Assembly: GCA_016872225.1 (NCBI GenBank)
Contig: VHAW01000008.1
Span: 1 to 26,558 of the forward strand
Length of the DNA stretch: 26,558 bases
Reading direction: 5' to 3'
From: Sphingomonadales bacterium
Lineage (GTDB): Bacteria; Bacteroidota; Bacteroidia; UBA7662
Shown one piece after another: positions 1 to 8,452 of this stretch. Made by a program: the position numbers and the translations under genes. A model generated the notes under the pieces. The model worked only from the letters and a program-made list of their open reading frames with translations. It ran no database searches and was not told the origin of the DNA. How positions within the stretch are numbered: position 1 is the first letter of the stretch; every line of letters begins with the position of its first letter.

Positions 1-2417
1 GTCTGGGGTGGGTTTCTCGATGCGACACTATTTTTAAAAATGCATGTTACAACCATAGTCGCCTTATTCCGTTTTTGGTCACTGCCGCGGATGTGACTCC
101 CCCGCTTTTCGGCAAGCAGTCCAGAATTTTCAACATTAGGATGCGTAACCTTCCCGCGCTCCCAGCACCAGAATTTGTGGCTGTTTCTGTAGGGGTAGAA
201 AACGATCGTGTACGCTTGTTTTTCAAATCTCGAATTGATACAGTCACTATCGACCCGTTAGATAGTCTTAACAATATTTTGGATTTACGCGGTCTCAATG
301 CGGCACAACTCAGGGCTAAATCAGTCAACCGAAGGATAAACTCTTTTAACTCGTATCAGGTTTATCGCAGTAATTTTCCTGCAGGTCCCTGGGTTTTGGT
401 TCCTAACGGTTCCATTACCGACCCTTTTGCCAATACGTTTGATGATACCGATCCTGCCTTGCGGTTAAGGGACAGGGATTATTATTACAAGATCCTCACT
501 TTAAGTGGTTGTGATATTAATCTTCGATTTAGCGAGAGTATTGTGATCAAAACGATTGGAGGCGCTTATACCAACGATAAAACGAATCTTAGAGGGGTTC
601 TCGTCTGGGATACCATGGGTATTGCAAATAGCCAGTACCTTTTGGATACCACCCAAATTCAAGAACGTCAGCCTGCGGCCTTAGTATGGGACTCGCTTAA
701 AGTGGTTAGTGGAATCCCTAGGATTGATTCTACTTTACCCTTTTTATTTTGCAACGATAGTTTGAATTACCGTGTAGGTGTCTATGACAATGGCACAGGT
801 TTTCCCGATACAATATATTGGAGCCGTTGGATAGGCGCTCGTTTTATTCTACCTGATCCTTTAAGAATAAAGTATGTTTCTGTGGATACAAGTGGAATTG
901 GGGATACTTTAAAAGTCGCTTGGTATCCGGAGGTGGACACTTTAAGAGATTTTGTTGAATTGAGGTTTTTTCCGGTTGTTCCGGGATCACCTCCATTAGC
1001 CACTTTGGTGAATCGAAACCCTGTAACGCTTGAATTAGATTCAACTTTCCGGGGATTTGTAGGTCTTAGTGCATCGGATCCTAATTTTCAAGCAATTATC
1101 TTGAACGCTCTTGATACCTGTCTCAATCCAGGAGAACGATCCGAGGAGCATCGGGTGGTGAATGTGGAGGCGGTCGCAGACCCTTGCCTCAATAAAATTA
1201 ATTTGTCATGGCGCGAGTACGAGGGGTGGAATGATTTGTTACATTATTTAGTTTATCGCAGGGAAGATCCGGATAGGCCTTGGCAGCTTCTGGATACCGT
1301 CACGGGTAGCACTTATGATGATATTGATACTGCTCTTGAATTAGGTAAAACTTACCGATACTTTTTGGTAGCGCAAAATCAAAGGGGGTTTGAGTCTTTT
1401 TCGAATATGGATACTGCTTTGTATGATGTTCCCAAACCCACATTTTCATATTTAGAATCAGCCTCTGTGGATACAGTATCCTTCGACAAGGTGCATATTC
1501 GATTCAATATCCCTCAGGAGGCATCCATCGGGCGATTAGAGCTTTATCGAAAGGATGGTGTAGGCGGGAATTTCAGGCTCATCGATACCTTGTCCAGTCC
1601 CACCGCGGCGATAGGTTCCGTTGGGCCATATTGGCTGTACACCTACACCGATCTTTCGGCTAGGCGACCACAAGAAATCGTATACACCTATAAAGTCCAT
1701 GTATACGATGTGTGTTATTTGATTTCGGATACCTCCAATGAATTTTCGTGCTTGCAGATTCGTGCGGGTTTACCCGAGAATTATACCAACGTTTTGTTGT
1801 GGGATAGGCTTGTGCATTATATCAGTTACGACAGCATTGCAAGGGGGCGCAATCGCGGTGGGGTTGTGGATAGTTTTACGATTTATAGAGACGTAGTTTA
1901 CACCGGTGGCTTAGCCAATTATACCGCGTTGCCACTCAGGATGACTGGACTGCTACCAATATGGAAGCCTCTTTACGAGTATAGTGACCGTGTGGATAAC
2001 TTGCCCACGGATGAGGGTTTGTTTGACTATTATGTGGTTGCTGTCGAAAAGGATAATCCCTGGGAATTTGTGGGACGTAGTGCTTCCAACAAGGTTCGGC
2101 TCAGGCAGGAGCCAAGGATTTTTGCGCCAACCGGTATTCTGGGAGGCTCAGGGAGTAATGGGGAATTCCGCCCGGCTTTCAACTACAACATTGTCGACGA
2201 CAGTAGTTATTTTCTCAAAATCGTAAGCCGCTGGGGCAAGGTAATTTTGGAGACCAAAGATTCAAACTTGGGTTGGAAAGGATACATAGGAGATGTGCAG
2301 GAGGAGGGCAGTGAACGTGCACTTCAAGACACTTATATCTATCAGGTGCAGTTCCGGGGCGCTGATAACAATTTATACAAACTCAAGGGGAACTTAACCT
2401 TGATCTGGAAGGACTGA
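1..2417 (+). CDS. Large secreted FN3-repeat protein with T9SS type B (gliding motility-associated) C-terminal domain, 5' partial
   Basis: The reading frame (codons from position 3) is open to the left edge, so the true N-terminus lies outside the window and the TTG at 75 is not a convincing start. The visible part is about 800 residues of beta-rich sequence with at least four fibronectin type III-like units, near nucleotides 300-550, 1155-1410, 1440-1765 and 1780-2105. Each carries a Y-x-V/L-Y-R strand and a closing Y-x-Y/F-x-V strand (YQVYRS, YLVYRRED, LELYRKDG, FTIYRD). The last ~100 residues (from about 2106) fit the gliding-motility C-terminal domain: F-A-P-T-G, then a SRWGKVILE strand, W-K-G and a final G-N-L-T-L-I-W. 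In this family that domain is the T9SS type B secretion signal. The protein is probably a cell-surface or secreted adhesin-like protein; its ligand is unknown. The 3' end overlaps the convergent DUF3109 gene by 24 bp. Confidence 0.85.
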   Translation, partial: LGWVSRCDTIFKNACYNHSRLIPFLVTAADVTPPLFGKQSRIFNIRMRNLPALPAPEFVAVSVGVENDRVRLFFKSRIDTVTIDPLDSLNNILDLRGLNAAQLRAKSVNRRINSFNSYQVYRSNFPAGPWVLVPNGSITDPFANTFDDTDPALRLRDRDYYYKILTLSGCDINLRFSESIVIKTIGGAYTNDKTNLRGVLVWDTMGIANSQYLLDTTQIQERQPAALVWDSLKVVSGIPRIDSTLPFLFCNDSLNYRVGVYDNGTGFPDTIYWSRWIGARFILPDPLRIKYVSVDTSGIGDTLKVAWYPEVDTLRDFVELRFFPVVPGSPPLATLVNRNPVTLELDSTFRGFVGLSASDPNFQAIILNALDTCLNPGERSEEHRVVNVEAVADPCLNKINLSWREYEGWNDLLHYLVYRREDPDRPWQLLDTVTGSTYDDIDTALELGKTYRYFLVAQNQRGFESFSNMDTALYDVPKPTFSYLESASVDTVSFDKVHIRFNIPQEASIGRLELYRKDGVGGNFRLIDTLSSPTAAIGSVGPYWLYTYTDLSARRPQEIVYTYKVHVYDVCYLISDTSNEFSCLQIRAGLPENYTNVLLWDRLVHYISYDSIARGRNRGGVVDSFTIYRDVVYTGGLANYTALPLRMTGLLPIWKPLYEYSDRVDNLPTDEGLFDYYVVAVEKDNPWEFVGRSASNKVRLRQEPRIFAPTGILGGSGSNGEFRPAFNYNIVDDSSYFLKIVSRWGKVILETKDSNLGWKGYIGDVQEEGSERALQDTYIYQVQFRGADNNLYKLKGNLTLIWKD

Positions 2418-2972
2418 TGCAATTTCTTCCAGTTCATCGTACCAATTTTGACCATACCGCCTGATCAAGGCATCCTTAACAAATTGGTATAGGCGAATGC
2501 CGCCTTGGCCTTGGGGTTGGCATGCCGAAGCGCAAATATTCCAACGGTGGTAATGTAGGGCTTCGCCGGTATGAAGCTTGTTGACCCGAATAGGATAGAG
2601 GTGGCAGGATATAGGCTTACGAAAATGGGATTGCCCCTGTTTCCAAGATTTTTCGATGCCGCATTTCCAAACGCCTACGGCATCCTTGTATGCAAAGACG
2701 CATGCTCGCCCTCCCAGAGTTTGGGTAACGGGTTCACCTTCCGGGTCTCTTTCGAAAAAGCCCTGGTTTCGGATTTGATTGACAGCCTCTGGCGGTAGGA
2801 ACGGTAGAATGTGTTCAAGATTTTTTTGCAGGATTCCTAACTCCTCTTCTTCGAGTGGTGCACCCAGCTCGCCTTCTTCGCAACAAGCTCCTTTGCACAG
2901 GGCAAGAGAGCATACAAAATATTCGTCCAAAATATCTTTGGAAATAAGTACGCCTTGATGTTCAAATATCAT
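2394..2972 (-). CDS. DUF3109 family Cys-rich protein (YkgJ-like, putative metal-binding)
   Basis: A 192-residue protein from the ATG at 2972. A longer TTG-started version (3002) only adds ten residues absent from the family, whose members begin close to the M-I-F-x-H segment seen here. The diagnostic N-terminal cluster FVCSLALCKGACCEEG gives Cys21, 26, 30 and 31. Further cysteines follow at 91, 104, 123 (in CHLYPI), 147 and 151, the spacing of the DUF3109/YkgJ class. These proteins are thought to bind zinc or an iron-sulfur cluster; the reaction, if any, is unknown. It is the last gene of a minus-strand trio after sixA and a D15-type barrel gene (41 bp gap). Its 3' end runs 24 bp into the convergent T9SS type B gene. 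No signal peptide is visible, so it should be cytoplasmic. The family call is firm; the function is not known. Confidence 0.88.
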   Translation of the reverse strand: MIFEHQGVLISKDILDEYFVCSLALCKGACCEEGELGAPLEEEELGILQKNLEHILPFLPPEAVNQIRNQGFFERDPEGEPVTQTLGGRACVFAYKDAVGVWKCGIEKSWKQGQSHFRKPISCHLYPIRVNKLHTGEALHYHRWNICASACQPQGQGGIRLYQFVKDALIRRYGQNWYDELEEIASVLPDQG

Positions 2973-3013
2973 AGAATTTTTGTTGGGTTGAGGGCATAGC
3001 AACGGGGGATGGT

Positions 3014-4219
3014 TCAGAACGCTTCGTTGACCTCGAAATATACACCGGTCTGACCATCTGCTGTGCGTGCATAATCAATTCTCAACAACGTACCCGCTGA
3101 AGGGTTGGGCAATAAACGAATTCCGCATCCCCAGGATTGCAAGGGCATACATGTGACGGTTGATTTCCAGGTTTCCCCGCTTTGTCCTGTACCCAGGTAC
3201 AGGTTCCACCCCAATCGAGTTCCCCACATTCCCCTTAGCTCATTCTCCACCGCCCATAGGTTTAAATTCCGGGAATAGCCTCTGAAATAGCCTCGTAACA
3301 AATTATCGCCTCCCAGAGCTGGCATTTCCCGAAAGGAGACCCCTTGGCCAGCGCTGTGCAAAAAGAGCCGGTATGCCCAAACGATATCGTCCAATGGGCC
3401 CTTAGGATTTTGCCGATACCGAAGGGGTTGGTATTGCCGAAAATCAAGGTTCCATTGATGGTAATCAGGGTTATGGTTCGGTAAACGGGGGTGAACCCGG
3501 TAGCCCAATTCGTACCAATGCCCTTTTCGAGGGTTTACTAATTGTAAGCGGGTATCGTGAACCCAACGAGCGCCTATGCCAATGGTGGTATGGCCCTCAT
3601 AGCCGGGAGGTTTTATCCATTGACGTGATATGGGGTCTTCTTTCCAATCGACCTGGTACATGGAATTTACGCGTAATACAGGACCAAAGAAATTGGACGT
3701 GAAGCCTAAACGCGTGAGCAGAGTCGCATGAAAATTGACGGTTTCAAACCGGTATTGGATATATTCCGTAGGGCTAACACAAGGCCCTAAATCGTAATAA
3801 CGATCAAAGAAATTGCGCCACCCCAAATTCCACTGAATGACATGACGATCATTTCCCACCGAAAGCAATCCCGATTGGGTAACGATCCATTGCTTGCGTT
3901 GGGTATAAGCCCCAGCCACACTTATTTGGGATTTGCGCAGGAATGGGTCCTTGTTGAGTTGCGTTGCATAGAATACCCCGCCACCAGCCATAATCCCGGT
4001 TTCGGGCGATCGAGCAAGGACTGGCGATGGAAGAACATTGGAATTGGATAAATTCACAATTCTTTGGTAAAGACAGGGTCGGTTGCTAAGGACTGAATCC
4101 GTAGGAGATTGGCCTGGTTGAGGATGCGAATTTTCTTGATGAGGAAGGGGGGTGTATCCTTGATGATGAGACGCCGTCCCAAAGAAGGACAAACCAAGGA
4201 GGAGAAGAGGGATAGGCAT
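3014..4219 (-). CDS. BamA/TamA (D15)-family outer-membrane beta-barrel without POTRA domains
   Basis: A 401-residue protein from the ATG at 4219, which lies 1 bp beyond the sixA stop. The frame extends upstream, but that would bury the hydrophobic N-terminus (MPIPLLLLGLSFFGTA), so the downstream ATG is preferred. After about 75 variable residues the rest reads as alternating amphipathic strands. It carries Omp85-type marks: the RKGHWYELGYR turn, the GGDNLLRGYFRGY segment (the L-R-G-Y/F lock of loop 6) and a C-terminal strand ending in Phe (GVYFEVNEAF), the usual Bam recognition signal. POTRA repeats, present in true BamA and TamA, have no room here, so this is a barrel-only D15-like protein. 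Its cargo or pore role is unknown. It is probably co-transcribed with sixA upstream and the DUF3109 gene downstream, but no common function can be read from the sequence. Confidence 0.8.
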   Translation of the reverse strand: MPIPLLLLGLSFFGTASHHQGYTPLPHQENSHPQPGQSPTDSVLSNRPCLYQRIVNLSNSNVLPSPVLARSPETGIMAGGGVFYATQLNKDPFLRKSQISVAGAYTQRKQWIVTQSGLLSVGNDRHVIQWNLGWRNFFDRYYDLGPCVSPTEYIQYRFETVNFHATLLTRLGFTSNFFGPVLRVNSMYQVDWKEDPISRQWIKPPGYEGHTTIGIGARWVHDTRLQLVNPRKGHWYELGYRVHPRLPNHNPDYHQWNLDFRQYQPLRYRQNPKGPLDDIVWAYRLFLHSAGQGVSFREMPALGGDNLLRGYFRGYSRNLNLWAVENELRGMWGTRLGWNLYLGTGQSGETWKSTVTCMPLQSWGCGIRLLPNPSAGTLLRIDYARTADGQTGVYFEVNEAF

Positions 4220-4220
4220 G

Positions 4221-4727
4221 CTAATCCATGAATTTCGGAGGCTCCCAACGGTAGGTAATCTGGAACTTACCCTGGTCTTCCACTCGGTCTTTGCGAAGGA
4301 TGACCAAATGGCAGTTGCCCAAAGGTGCTCCAAGGCCTCCTGTCAGTTCATGGGCCCAATTACTAAGTCCGTTGTTATGGGCGATGATCATAAGGGGTAT
4401 TTCGTCGCTATAGGTGAGGAGTTCGCTCGCCAACCTTTGGGACTCTGCCTGATACAGCCACTCAGGGTATTGGATGAAATCTTCCGAGGAATTGGCGTAA
4501 CCAGATGGAGTCCATGGTATTCCATAAGTTAGGGTTTGTCGGGTACGCAAGGATGGGCTGCACCAGATTTTGGGACAGACCCCACCGATAAGTTTTAGGA
4601 CATCGGGGACGGTTTCAGCCAACGCCGCACATTGCCGAAGGCCTTTGGGATGTAGGGGCCTGTCGATATCCGGCATTGCCCCCTCTGATTGAACAGCTTT
4701 GGCATGTCGAAGCAAGATGATCACCAT
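4221..4727 (-). CDS. sixA: SixA-type histidine phosphatase (phosphoglycerate-mutase-like superfamily)
   Basis: A 168-residue protein from the ATG at 4727, placed so that MVIILLRHAKA opens the first beta strand as in the family. Catalytic marks are Arg7-His8 (RHAK, the phosphorylated His), Arg61 in SPSLRTRQT, the second His117 in IIAHNNG, and a W-L-Y-Q-A-E segment supplying the acidic residue. E. coli SixA removes phosphate from phosphohistidine of phosphotransfer proteins. Bacteroidota members are usually named SixA or histidine phosphatase family; the physiological substrate here is not shown. It is the first gene of a minus-strand trio with 1 bp to the downstream barrel gene. It is divergent from holB with only 39 bp between start codons. 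A relaxed promoter box (TAGGTTTTG, minus strand, 4757-4749) lies about 22 bp upstream of its ATG. Confidence 0.85.
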   Translation of the reverse strand: MVIILLRHAKAVQSEGAMPDIDRPLHPKGLRQCAALAETVPDVLKLIGGVCPKIWCSPSLRTRQTLTYGIPWTPSGYANSSEDFIQYPEWLYQAESQRLASELLTYSDEIPLMIIAHNNGLSNWAHELTGGLGAPLGNCHLVILRKDRVEDQGKFQITYRWEPPKFMD

Positions 4728-4766
4728 AAATGGGGGAAAGGTAGAACGCAAAACCTAACTTTGGGA

Positions 4767-5963
4767 ATGCGCTTTGTTGATATACCGGGCCAGCAAGGGG
4801 TCAAAGGGATGCTTCAGGGAGGCTTTGCTTCCGGCAAGATGGCCCATGCTTTGTTGTTGACGGGTCCGGAAGGTTGTGGTAAACTGCCCTTGGCCATGGC
4901 CTATGCCTCGTTGTTGCTTTGCCATCAACCGGTTGAGAACGACGCGTGCGGTGTTTGCCCGGCTTGTCTCAAGGTCGGTAAATTGATACACCCGGATTTG
5001 CACTTTGTTTTTCCGGTGATCAACCAAGGGGGGGATTCGGAAAAGAACTCGACCGATCATTGGATTCAGGATTTCCGAAGAGCCTTTTTGGAACAACCTC
5101 ATATGGAATTCGAGAATTGGAGGTTGGCCATGAATGCGGATCATCGACAGGCCAATATTTCCAGAGCTGAATGTTACAATATTCTATCCAAGCTGGGACT
5201 TTCGGCCTTTGAGGGCCGATATAAAGTGGTGATTCTTTGGTTGGCGGAATTCCTCGGGGATGCCGGAAATTTACTGCTCAAAATTTTGGAAGAGCCGCCC
5301 GATCAGACGGTTTTCATTTTGGTCAGTGCCGAACCCGAACAAATTCTAATGACCATCCGATCCCGTGTTCGGTCTATTCGAATCGGGCCGATGGATTCTG
5401 AATCTATTCGATTGGCTTTGTTGGGGATGGATGTCCAAGAACAAAGAGCAGCCATGGCCGCTTTGGCATGCGGAGGGAATTTTCATAGGGCTTTGTGCAT
5501 GATGAGTGAGGAGCCTTTTGAGAACAGTGTCCGTTGGACTGGGTTGATGCGTCTGGCCTATTCAGGCCATCAATCCGAGATCATCCAGTGGGTAAACCAA
5601 AACAGTGAATTAGGGCGAGAACCTCTTAAATCACTTCTCGATTACGGGCTTCATATTTTGCGGGAATGTTATTTGTATCGGGAGATCCAACGTGATCCGC
5701 GAAGCCTCCGCGAAGATGAAAAAGAATTTGTGCACAAATTTTCGCCTTTTGTAAGCGCCATAGCCTTGTCCGCGATGCAAACTGCCTTGGAAAAAGCAGC
5801 CTATCGCTTGGAACGTAATGGGCATATTCGATTGGTCTTGCACAACCTCTATTTTGACCTCCAGGAGGCCTTGGTTTCCGAAAGACGCCGCATGGCCAAA
5901 GCCTCTGCGCCTCAGGCCCGGCGTTCCACCAAGGAGGCGATTCTTCAATTTCCAATGCCTTAG
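4767..5963 (+). CDS. holB: DNA polymerase III delta' subunit (clamp loader)
   Basis: A 398-residue AAA+ protein from the ATG at 4767 (MRFVDIPGQQ), the usual beginning for this family. A GTG/TTG extension further upstream would overlap the divergent sixA gene. Walker A is TGPEGCGK (Gly33-Lys39). A four-cysteine zinc module follows (Cys52, 61, 64, 67). The GNLLLKILEEPP segment near residues 168-179 is the conserved LLK-x-LEEPP of delta' and gamma/tau. The SRC-type sensor loop is TIRSRV (196-201), with Val in place of the usual Cys. The Walker B acidic residue is weak (VVILWLAEFL), as is common in delta', which does not hydrolyse ATP in E. coli. Its job is loading the sliding clamp at the replisome. 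It precedes ricT by 41 bp, as holB precedes yaaT/ricT in Bacillus subtilis. A TAACTTTG box (4756-4763) sits only 3 bp before the ATG. Confidence 0.93.
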   Translation: MRFVDIPGQQGVKGMLQGGFASGKMAHALLLTGPEGCGKLPLAMAYASLLLCHQPVENDACGVCPACLKVGKLIHPDLHFVFPVINQGGDSEKNSTDHWIQDFRRAFLEQPHMEFENWRLAMNADHRQANISRAECYNILSKLGLSAFEGRYKVVILWLAEFLGDAGNLLLKILEEPPDQTVFILVSAEPEQILMTIRSRVRSIRIGPMDSESIRLALLGMDVQEQRAAMAALACGGNFHRALCMMSEEPFENSVRWTGLMRLAYSGHQSEIIQWVNQNSELGREPLKSLLDYGLHILRECYLYREIQRDPRSLREDEKEFVHKFSPFVSAIALSAMQTALEKAAYRLERNGHIRLVLHNLYFDLQEALVSERRRMAKASAPQARRSTKEAILQFPMP

Positions 5964-6004
5964 GGTTTGTCCGTATCTTCGCACAGAGACTATTGATATC
6001 AAAA

Positions 6005-7186
6005 ATGGGATGTGGCACTTGTAGTGGAGGGTCTTGTACCCCGCAAGGGTGTGGAAGCCAGGGGCATTGTGCAAGCGGTGGATGCAACCGCTTCAATGCC
6101 TACGATTGGCTTTCGGATTTGCCTGCAGAGGCAGGTCCTGCTGCGGAACCCGAATGGGTTGAAGTGAGGTTCAAGGCCAACCGCAAGGAGTTTTTTGTAA
6201 ACGCCTCCAAGACTCCGTTATACCCTAACGAATGGGTAGTGGTGGAAGCCAAAAACGGTTACGACATGGGCCAGGTCACCCTTAAAGGCGAATTGGTGCG
6301 CCTCCAAATGCGAAAGCGCAATGCCCTTGTCGATGCTCAAAAAACCCGTAAGATTTTTCGCAAAGCCAACGAGGCGGAGAGAGAACGGCTTCATGGACTG
6401 CGTACCCGCGAGATGGATGTTATCATGCGTGCACGCAATGTCGTGGACCATATGCGCTTGAATATGAAGGTCACCGATGCAGAATATCAAGCCGATGCTT
6501 CCAAAGTATTTCTCTATTATACCGCTGAACAGCGTGTTGATTTCAGGGAATTGGTTCGGAAACTTGCGGAGACATTGCAGGCGAGAGTAGAGATGCGGCA
6601 AATCAACCCCCGACAGGAAGCAGCCCGCTTAGGCGGTTTGGGGGTATGTGGCCGTGAATTGTGTTGCAGCACTTGGCTTACCGACTTTAAGCCGGTATCT
6701 TCCAACGCTGCTCGCTATCAACAACTTTCCATTAACCAGATCAAACTTTCTGGCCAATGCGGTCGTCTCAAATGCTGCCTCAATTATGAGTTGGACACTT
6801 ATCTGGACGCGCTCAAGGATATTCCGCGTGGTGTTCGTTTTTTGACGACCAAATCTGGAACCTACGATTGCATTAAGACGGACATCTTCAAAAAGATCAT
6901 GTGGTTTCAACTTCGCAAAAGTGATGCCGCCGATGGTGATCAAATTGTCTTGATCCTCTCCACTGCTCAAGTTGCCGAATTACAGGAAAAATCCAAATCC
7001 GGAATTCCCATTGAATCCTTATCCGGATATTCGGTGGTCGATGAGAAACTCAATTTTCCCGCAGAGCCCGATTATGAGGTGAATCAGGGTGGCGGTTTGA
7101 ATCGTTTCGATCGTTCCGGTAAATCCTCCAACCGCAAAAAGCGAAAGAAATCCCTTACCAAAGGAAATAAGCCGGCAACGCCTTAG
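6005..7186 (+). CDS. ricT: PSP1-domain protein RicT (YaaT homologue) with Bacteroidota Cys-rich N-terminus
   Basis: A 393-residue protein from the ATG at 6005 (MGCGTCSGGSC). The alternative TTG four codons upstream is not needed and the MGCG start is typical of Bacteroidota members. The N-terminus is strikingly rich in Cys and Gly (Cys3, 6, 11, 16, 22, 27) and is followed by the NRFNAYDWLSDLP segment. The PSP1 core holds GGLGVCGRELCC (Cys215, 220, 221) and SGQCGRLKCCLNYE (Cys252, 257, 258). The homologous cysteines in B. subtilis RicT take part in holding iron-sulfur clusters. The C-terminus is a basic tail (SNRKKRKKS). In B. subtilis RicT works with RicA and RicF to steer RNase Y in mRNA processing; neither partner is in this window, but RNase Y is (24408-25991). 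The gene sits between holB and gldH, 29 bp ahead of the latter. The family is certain; the role in Bacteroidota is inferred. Confidence 0.92.
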   Translation: MGCGTCSGGSCTPQGCGSQGHCASGGCNRFNAYDWLSDLPAEAGPAAEPEWVEVRFKANRKEFFVNASKTPLYPNEWVVVEAKNGYDMGQVTLKGELVRLQMRKRNALVDAQKTRKIFRKANEAERERLHGLRTREMDVIMRARNVVDHMRLNMKVTDAEYQADASKVFLYYTAEQRVDFRELVRKLAETLQARVEMRQINPRQEAARLGGLGVCGRELCCSTWLTDFKPVSSNAARYQQLSINQIKLSGQCGRLKCCLNYELDTYLDALKDIPRGVRFLTTKSGTYDCIKTDIFKKIMWFQLRKSDAADGDQIVLILSTAQVAELQEKSKSGIPIESLSGYSVVDEKLNFPAEPDYEVNQGGGLNRFDRSGKSSNRKKRKKSLTKGNKPATP

Positions 7187-7215
7187 GGTTCTCCGGCACC
7201 TTATTCCAGTTCTTC

Positions 7216-7686
7216 ATGAGGTATCGATTGTTCTGTATGTGGTGGCTTTGGCTTTTGGCCTCGTGGCTTGGCGTTTCCTGTCAACCTGAAGCAGATTTGG
7301 AGGTGATGGTACCCCTTCAAAATAGCGAATGGCCCTATTCCAGGGCCGTTGTGGTTCAATACCATAACACCGATACGCTAAGGCCACGTCATATCCTGCT
7401 ACGTATTCGACATTCTGGGGATTACCCCTACAGGAATTTGCATACCCTTTGTCAACTTAGCGGACCTGCCGGTGATTCGATGATTTTTCAGACCGGGACG
7501 ATGCTTTCCGATCCTGAGGGGCAATGGCTAGGCCAAAGTGCGATGGGGGATTTGTATACCTTGAGCGATACCATGATCCGTGATTTTCGGTTTCGTAGTC
7601 ATGGGACCTATACTTTTAGAATCTACCAGCACATGCGGATTAATCCGGTTCCATCCTTGGAGGAAATAGGACTTGCCATCCGCTAA
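7216..7686 (+). CDS. gldH: Gliding motility lipoprotein GldH
   Basis: A 156-residue protein. The N-terminus has a basic start, a hydrophobic core rich in Trp and Leu, and a lipoprotein-type cleavage site at Cys22 (WLGVSC). The mature part has the GldH pattern: an N-S-E-W-P-Y stretch near residues 36-41, a short beta-rich body, and the closing R-I-N-P-V-P-S-L-E-E-I-G-L segment, close to the family's conserved N-P-L-x-G-I-x-D-V-G ending. In Flavobacterium johnsoniae GldH is a lipoprotein needed for gliding; its exact part in the motility and T9SS apparatus is unsettled. It follows holB and ricT with short gaps, an order common in this phylum. No clear terminator follows: the CCCT/AGGG hairpin at about 7707-7719 is only 4 bp. 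Identity rests on pattern and location, so confidence is good rather than complete. Confidence 0.8.
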   Translation: MRYRLFCMWWLWLLASWLGVSCQPEADLEVMVPLQNSEWPYSRAVVVQYHNTDTLRPRHILLRIRHSGDYPYRNLHTLCQLSGPAGDSMIFQTGTMLSDPEGQWLGQSAMGDLYTLSDTMIRDFRFRSHGTYTFRIYQHMRINPVPSLEEIGLAIR

Positions 7687-7735
7687 TTTGGATGGCACTC
7701 CTCCCTATAAGAGGGTTATGGTTGCCGCTAAAATC

Positions 7736-8437
7736 TTAGGGTTGCCAGTAAAAGCGATGAATAACAGAGCTATGTCCGCGGTTGGCCAGGTTTGCGATGT
7801 AGACCCCTGCAGGTAGACCTTGAAGTTCGGTAACGTGTACTGGTTCTGCCACCATTTGTGAAAGGACAATTTTGCCGCTGATATCTAGGATTTGCAAGGT
7901 GTTACCCACCATGTCGTCCGGGATAGAGATCCAAAGTCGTCCTCCAATCTGTTTCCAATCGACATCGTTGCCGGTATGCGTCAGCATAAATTGACCGCTT
8001 CCCATGGTACTCCCAATGTAGGTAATGAAATGAATAACCGAAGGGTTGGCCAGATTCCGAAGGGAAATGCGCTGGTATCCCGAGCCGGATTGGTTGTTGG
8101 GGTAGAAATGTCCGTCCATTTTGGCGGTATCCTGTGCAGGCAATACGAAATCAGCACTATCGACAGAAGGCGGGAAGCAAAAATTAAGATCGCATATGGT
8201 ACAAGTCCATGAGGAGGGCAATTGAGAATTCACTCTTTTCCAACGCACATTCAACGGTGCGGTCCCAGTGTTGGTAATTCGGCCATAACCTACCAGTTCA
8301 AACTGGGTTGCTGACCCGCTGATTTGTATGGTATCCGAGGTGAGAACGGTTAACTGACCAAAGGCAGACGGGGAGATCAAGGAGCTCAGAGTTACTAAAA
8401 TGGCGGTCAACGTAAATTGTAGGGGATATAATTTCAT
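7736..8437 (-). CDS. Secreted protein with T9SS type A sorting domain
   Basis: A 233-residue protein. Residues 1-27 form a signal peptide with probable cleavage after SAFG before Gln28. The body (about 30-150) is a beta-sandwich-like domain containing the I-T-N-T-G-T-A-P-L-N-V-R-W motif and a Cys trio (WTCTICDLNFCFPP, Cys79, 82, 87). This pattern recurs in Bacteroidota secreted proteins of unknown function. The last ~70 residues are a type A sorting domain: LQILDISGKIVLSQ, then a short turn, then LQGLPAGVYIANL. In this family that domain directs export through T9SS and is cleaved or lipid-anchored at the surface. The gene is 15 bp downstream of radC on the same strand and may be read from the rpsT/radC transcript. 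It faces the end of gldH across 49 bp. No enzymatic motif was found. Confidence 0.85.
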   Translation of the reverse strand: MKLYPLQFTLTAILVTLSSLISPSAFGQLTVLTSDTIQISGSATQFELVGYGRITNTGTAPLNVRWKRVNSQLPSSWTCTICDLNFCFPPSVDSADFVLPAQDTAKMDGHFYPNNQSGSGYQRISLRNLANPSVIHFITYIGSTMGSGQFMLTHTGNDVDWKQIGGRLWISIPDDMVGNTLQILDISGKIVLSQMVAEPVHVTELQGLPAGVYIANLANRGHSSVIHRFYWQP

Positions 8438-8452
8438 AGAGGGGCATGTTAT

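Noticed and set aside
2394..2417. The 24-bp overlap of convergent genes as evidence of a frameshift
   Set aside because: Both proteins run to a plausible end: the T9SS domain closes normally and the DUF3109 tail is poorly conserved, so the overlap needs no error.
4756..4763. TAACTTTG as the holB promoter
   Set aside because: It fits the -7 consensus but ends 3 bp before the ATG, so transcription would begin at or inside the start codon. A leaderless message is possible but a chance match is as likely.
7703..7722. Hairpin between gldH and the T9SS type A gene as a bidirectional terminator
   Set aside because: The stem is only four base pairs (CCCT/AGGG) and has no T-run on either side.
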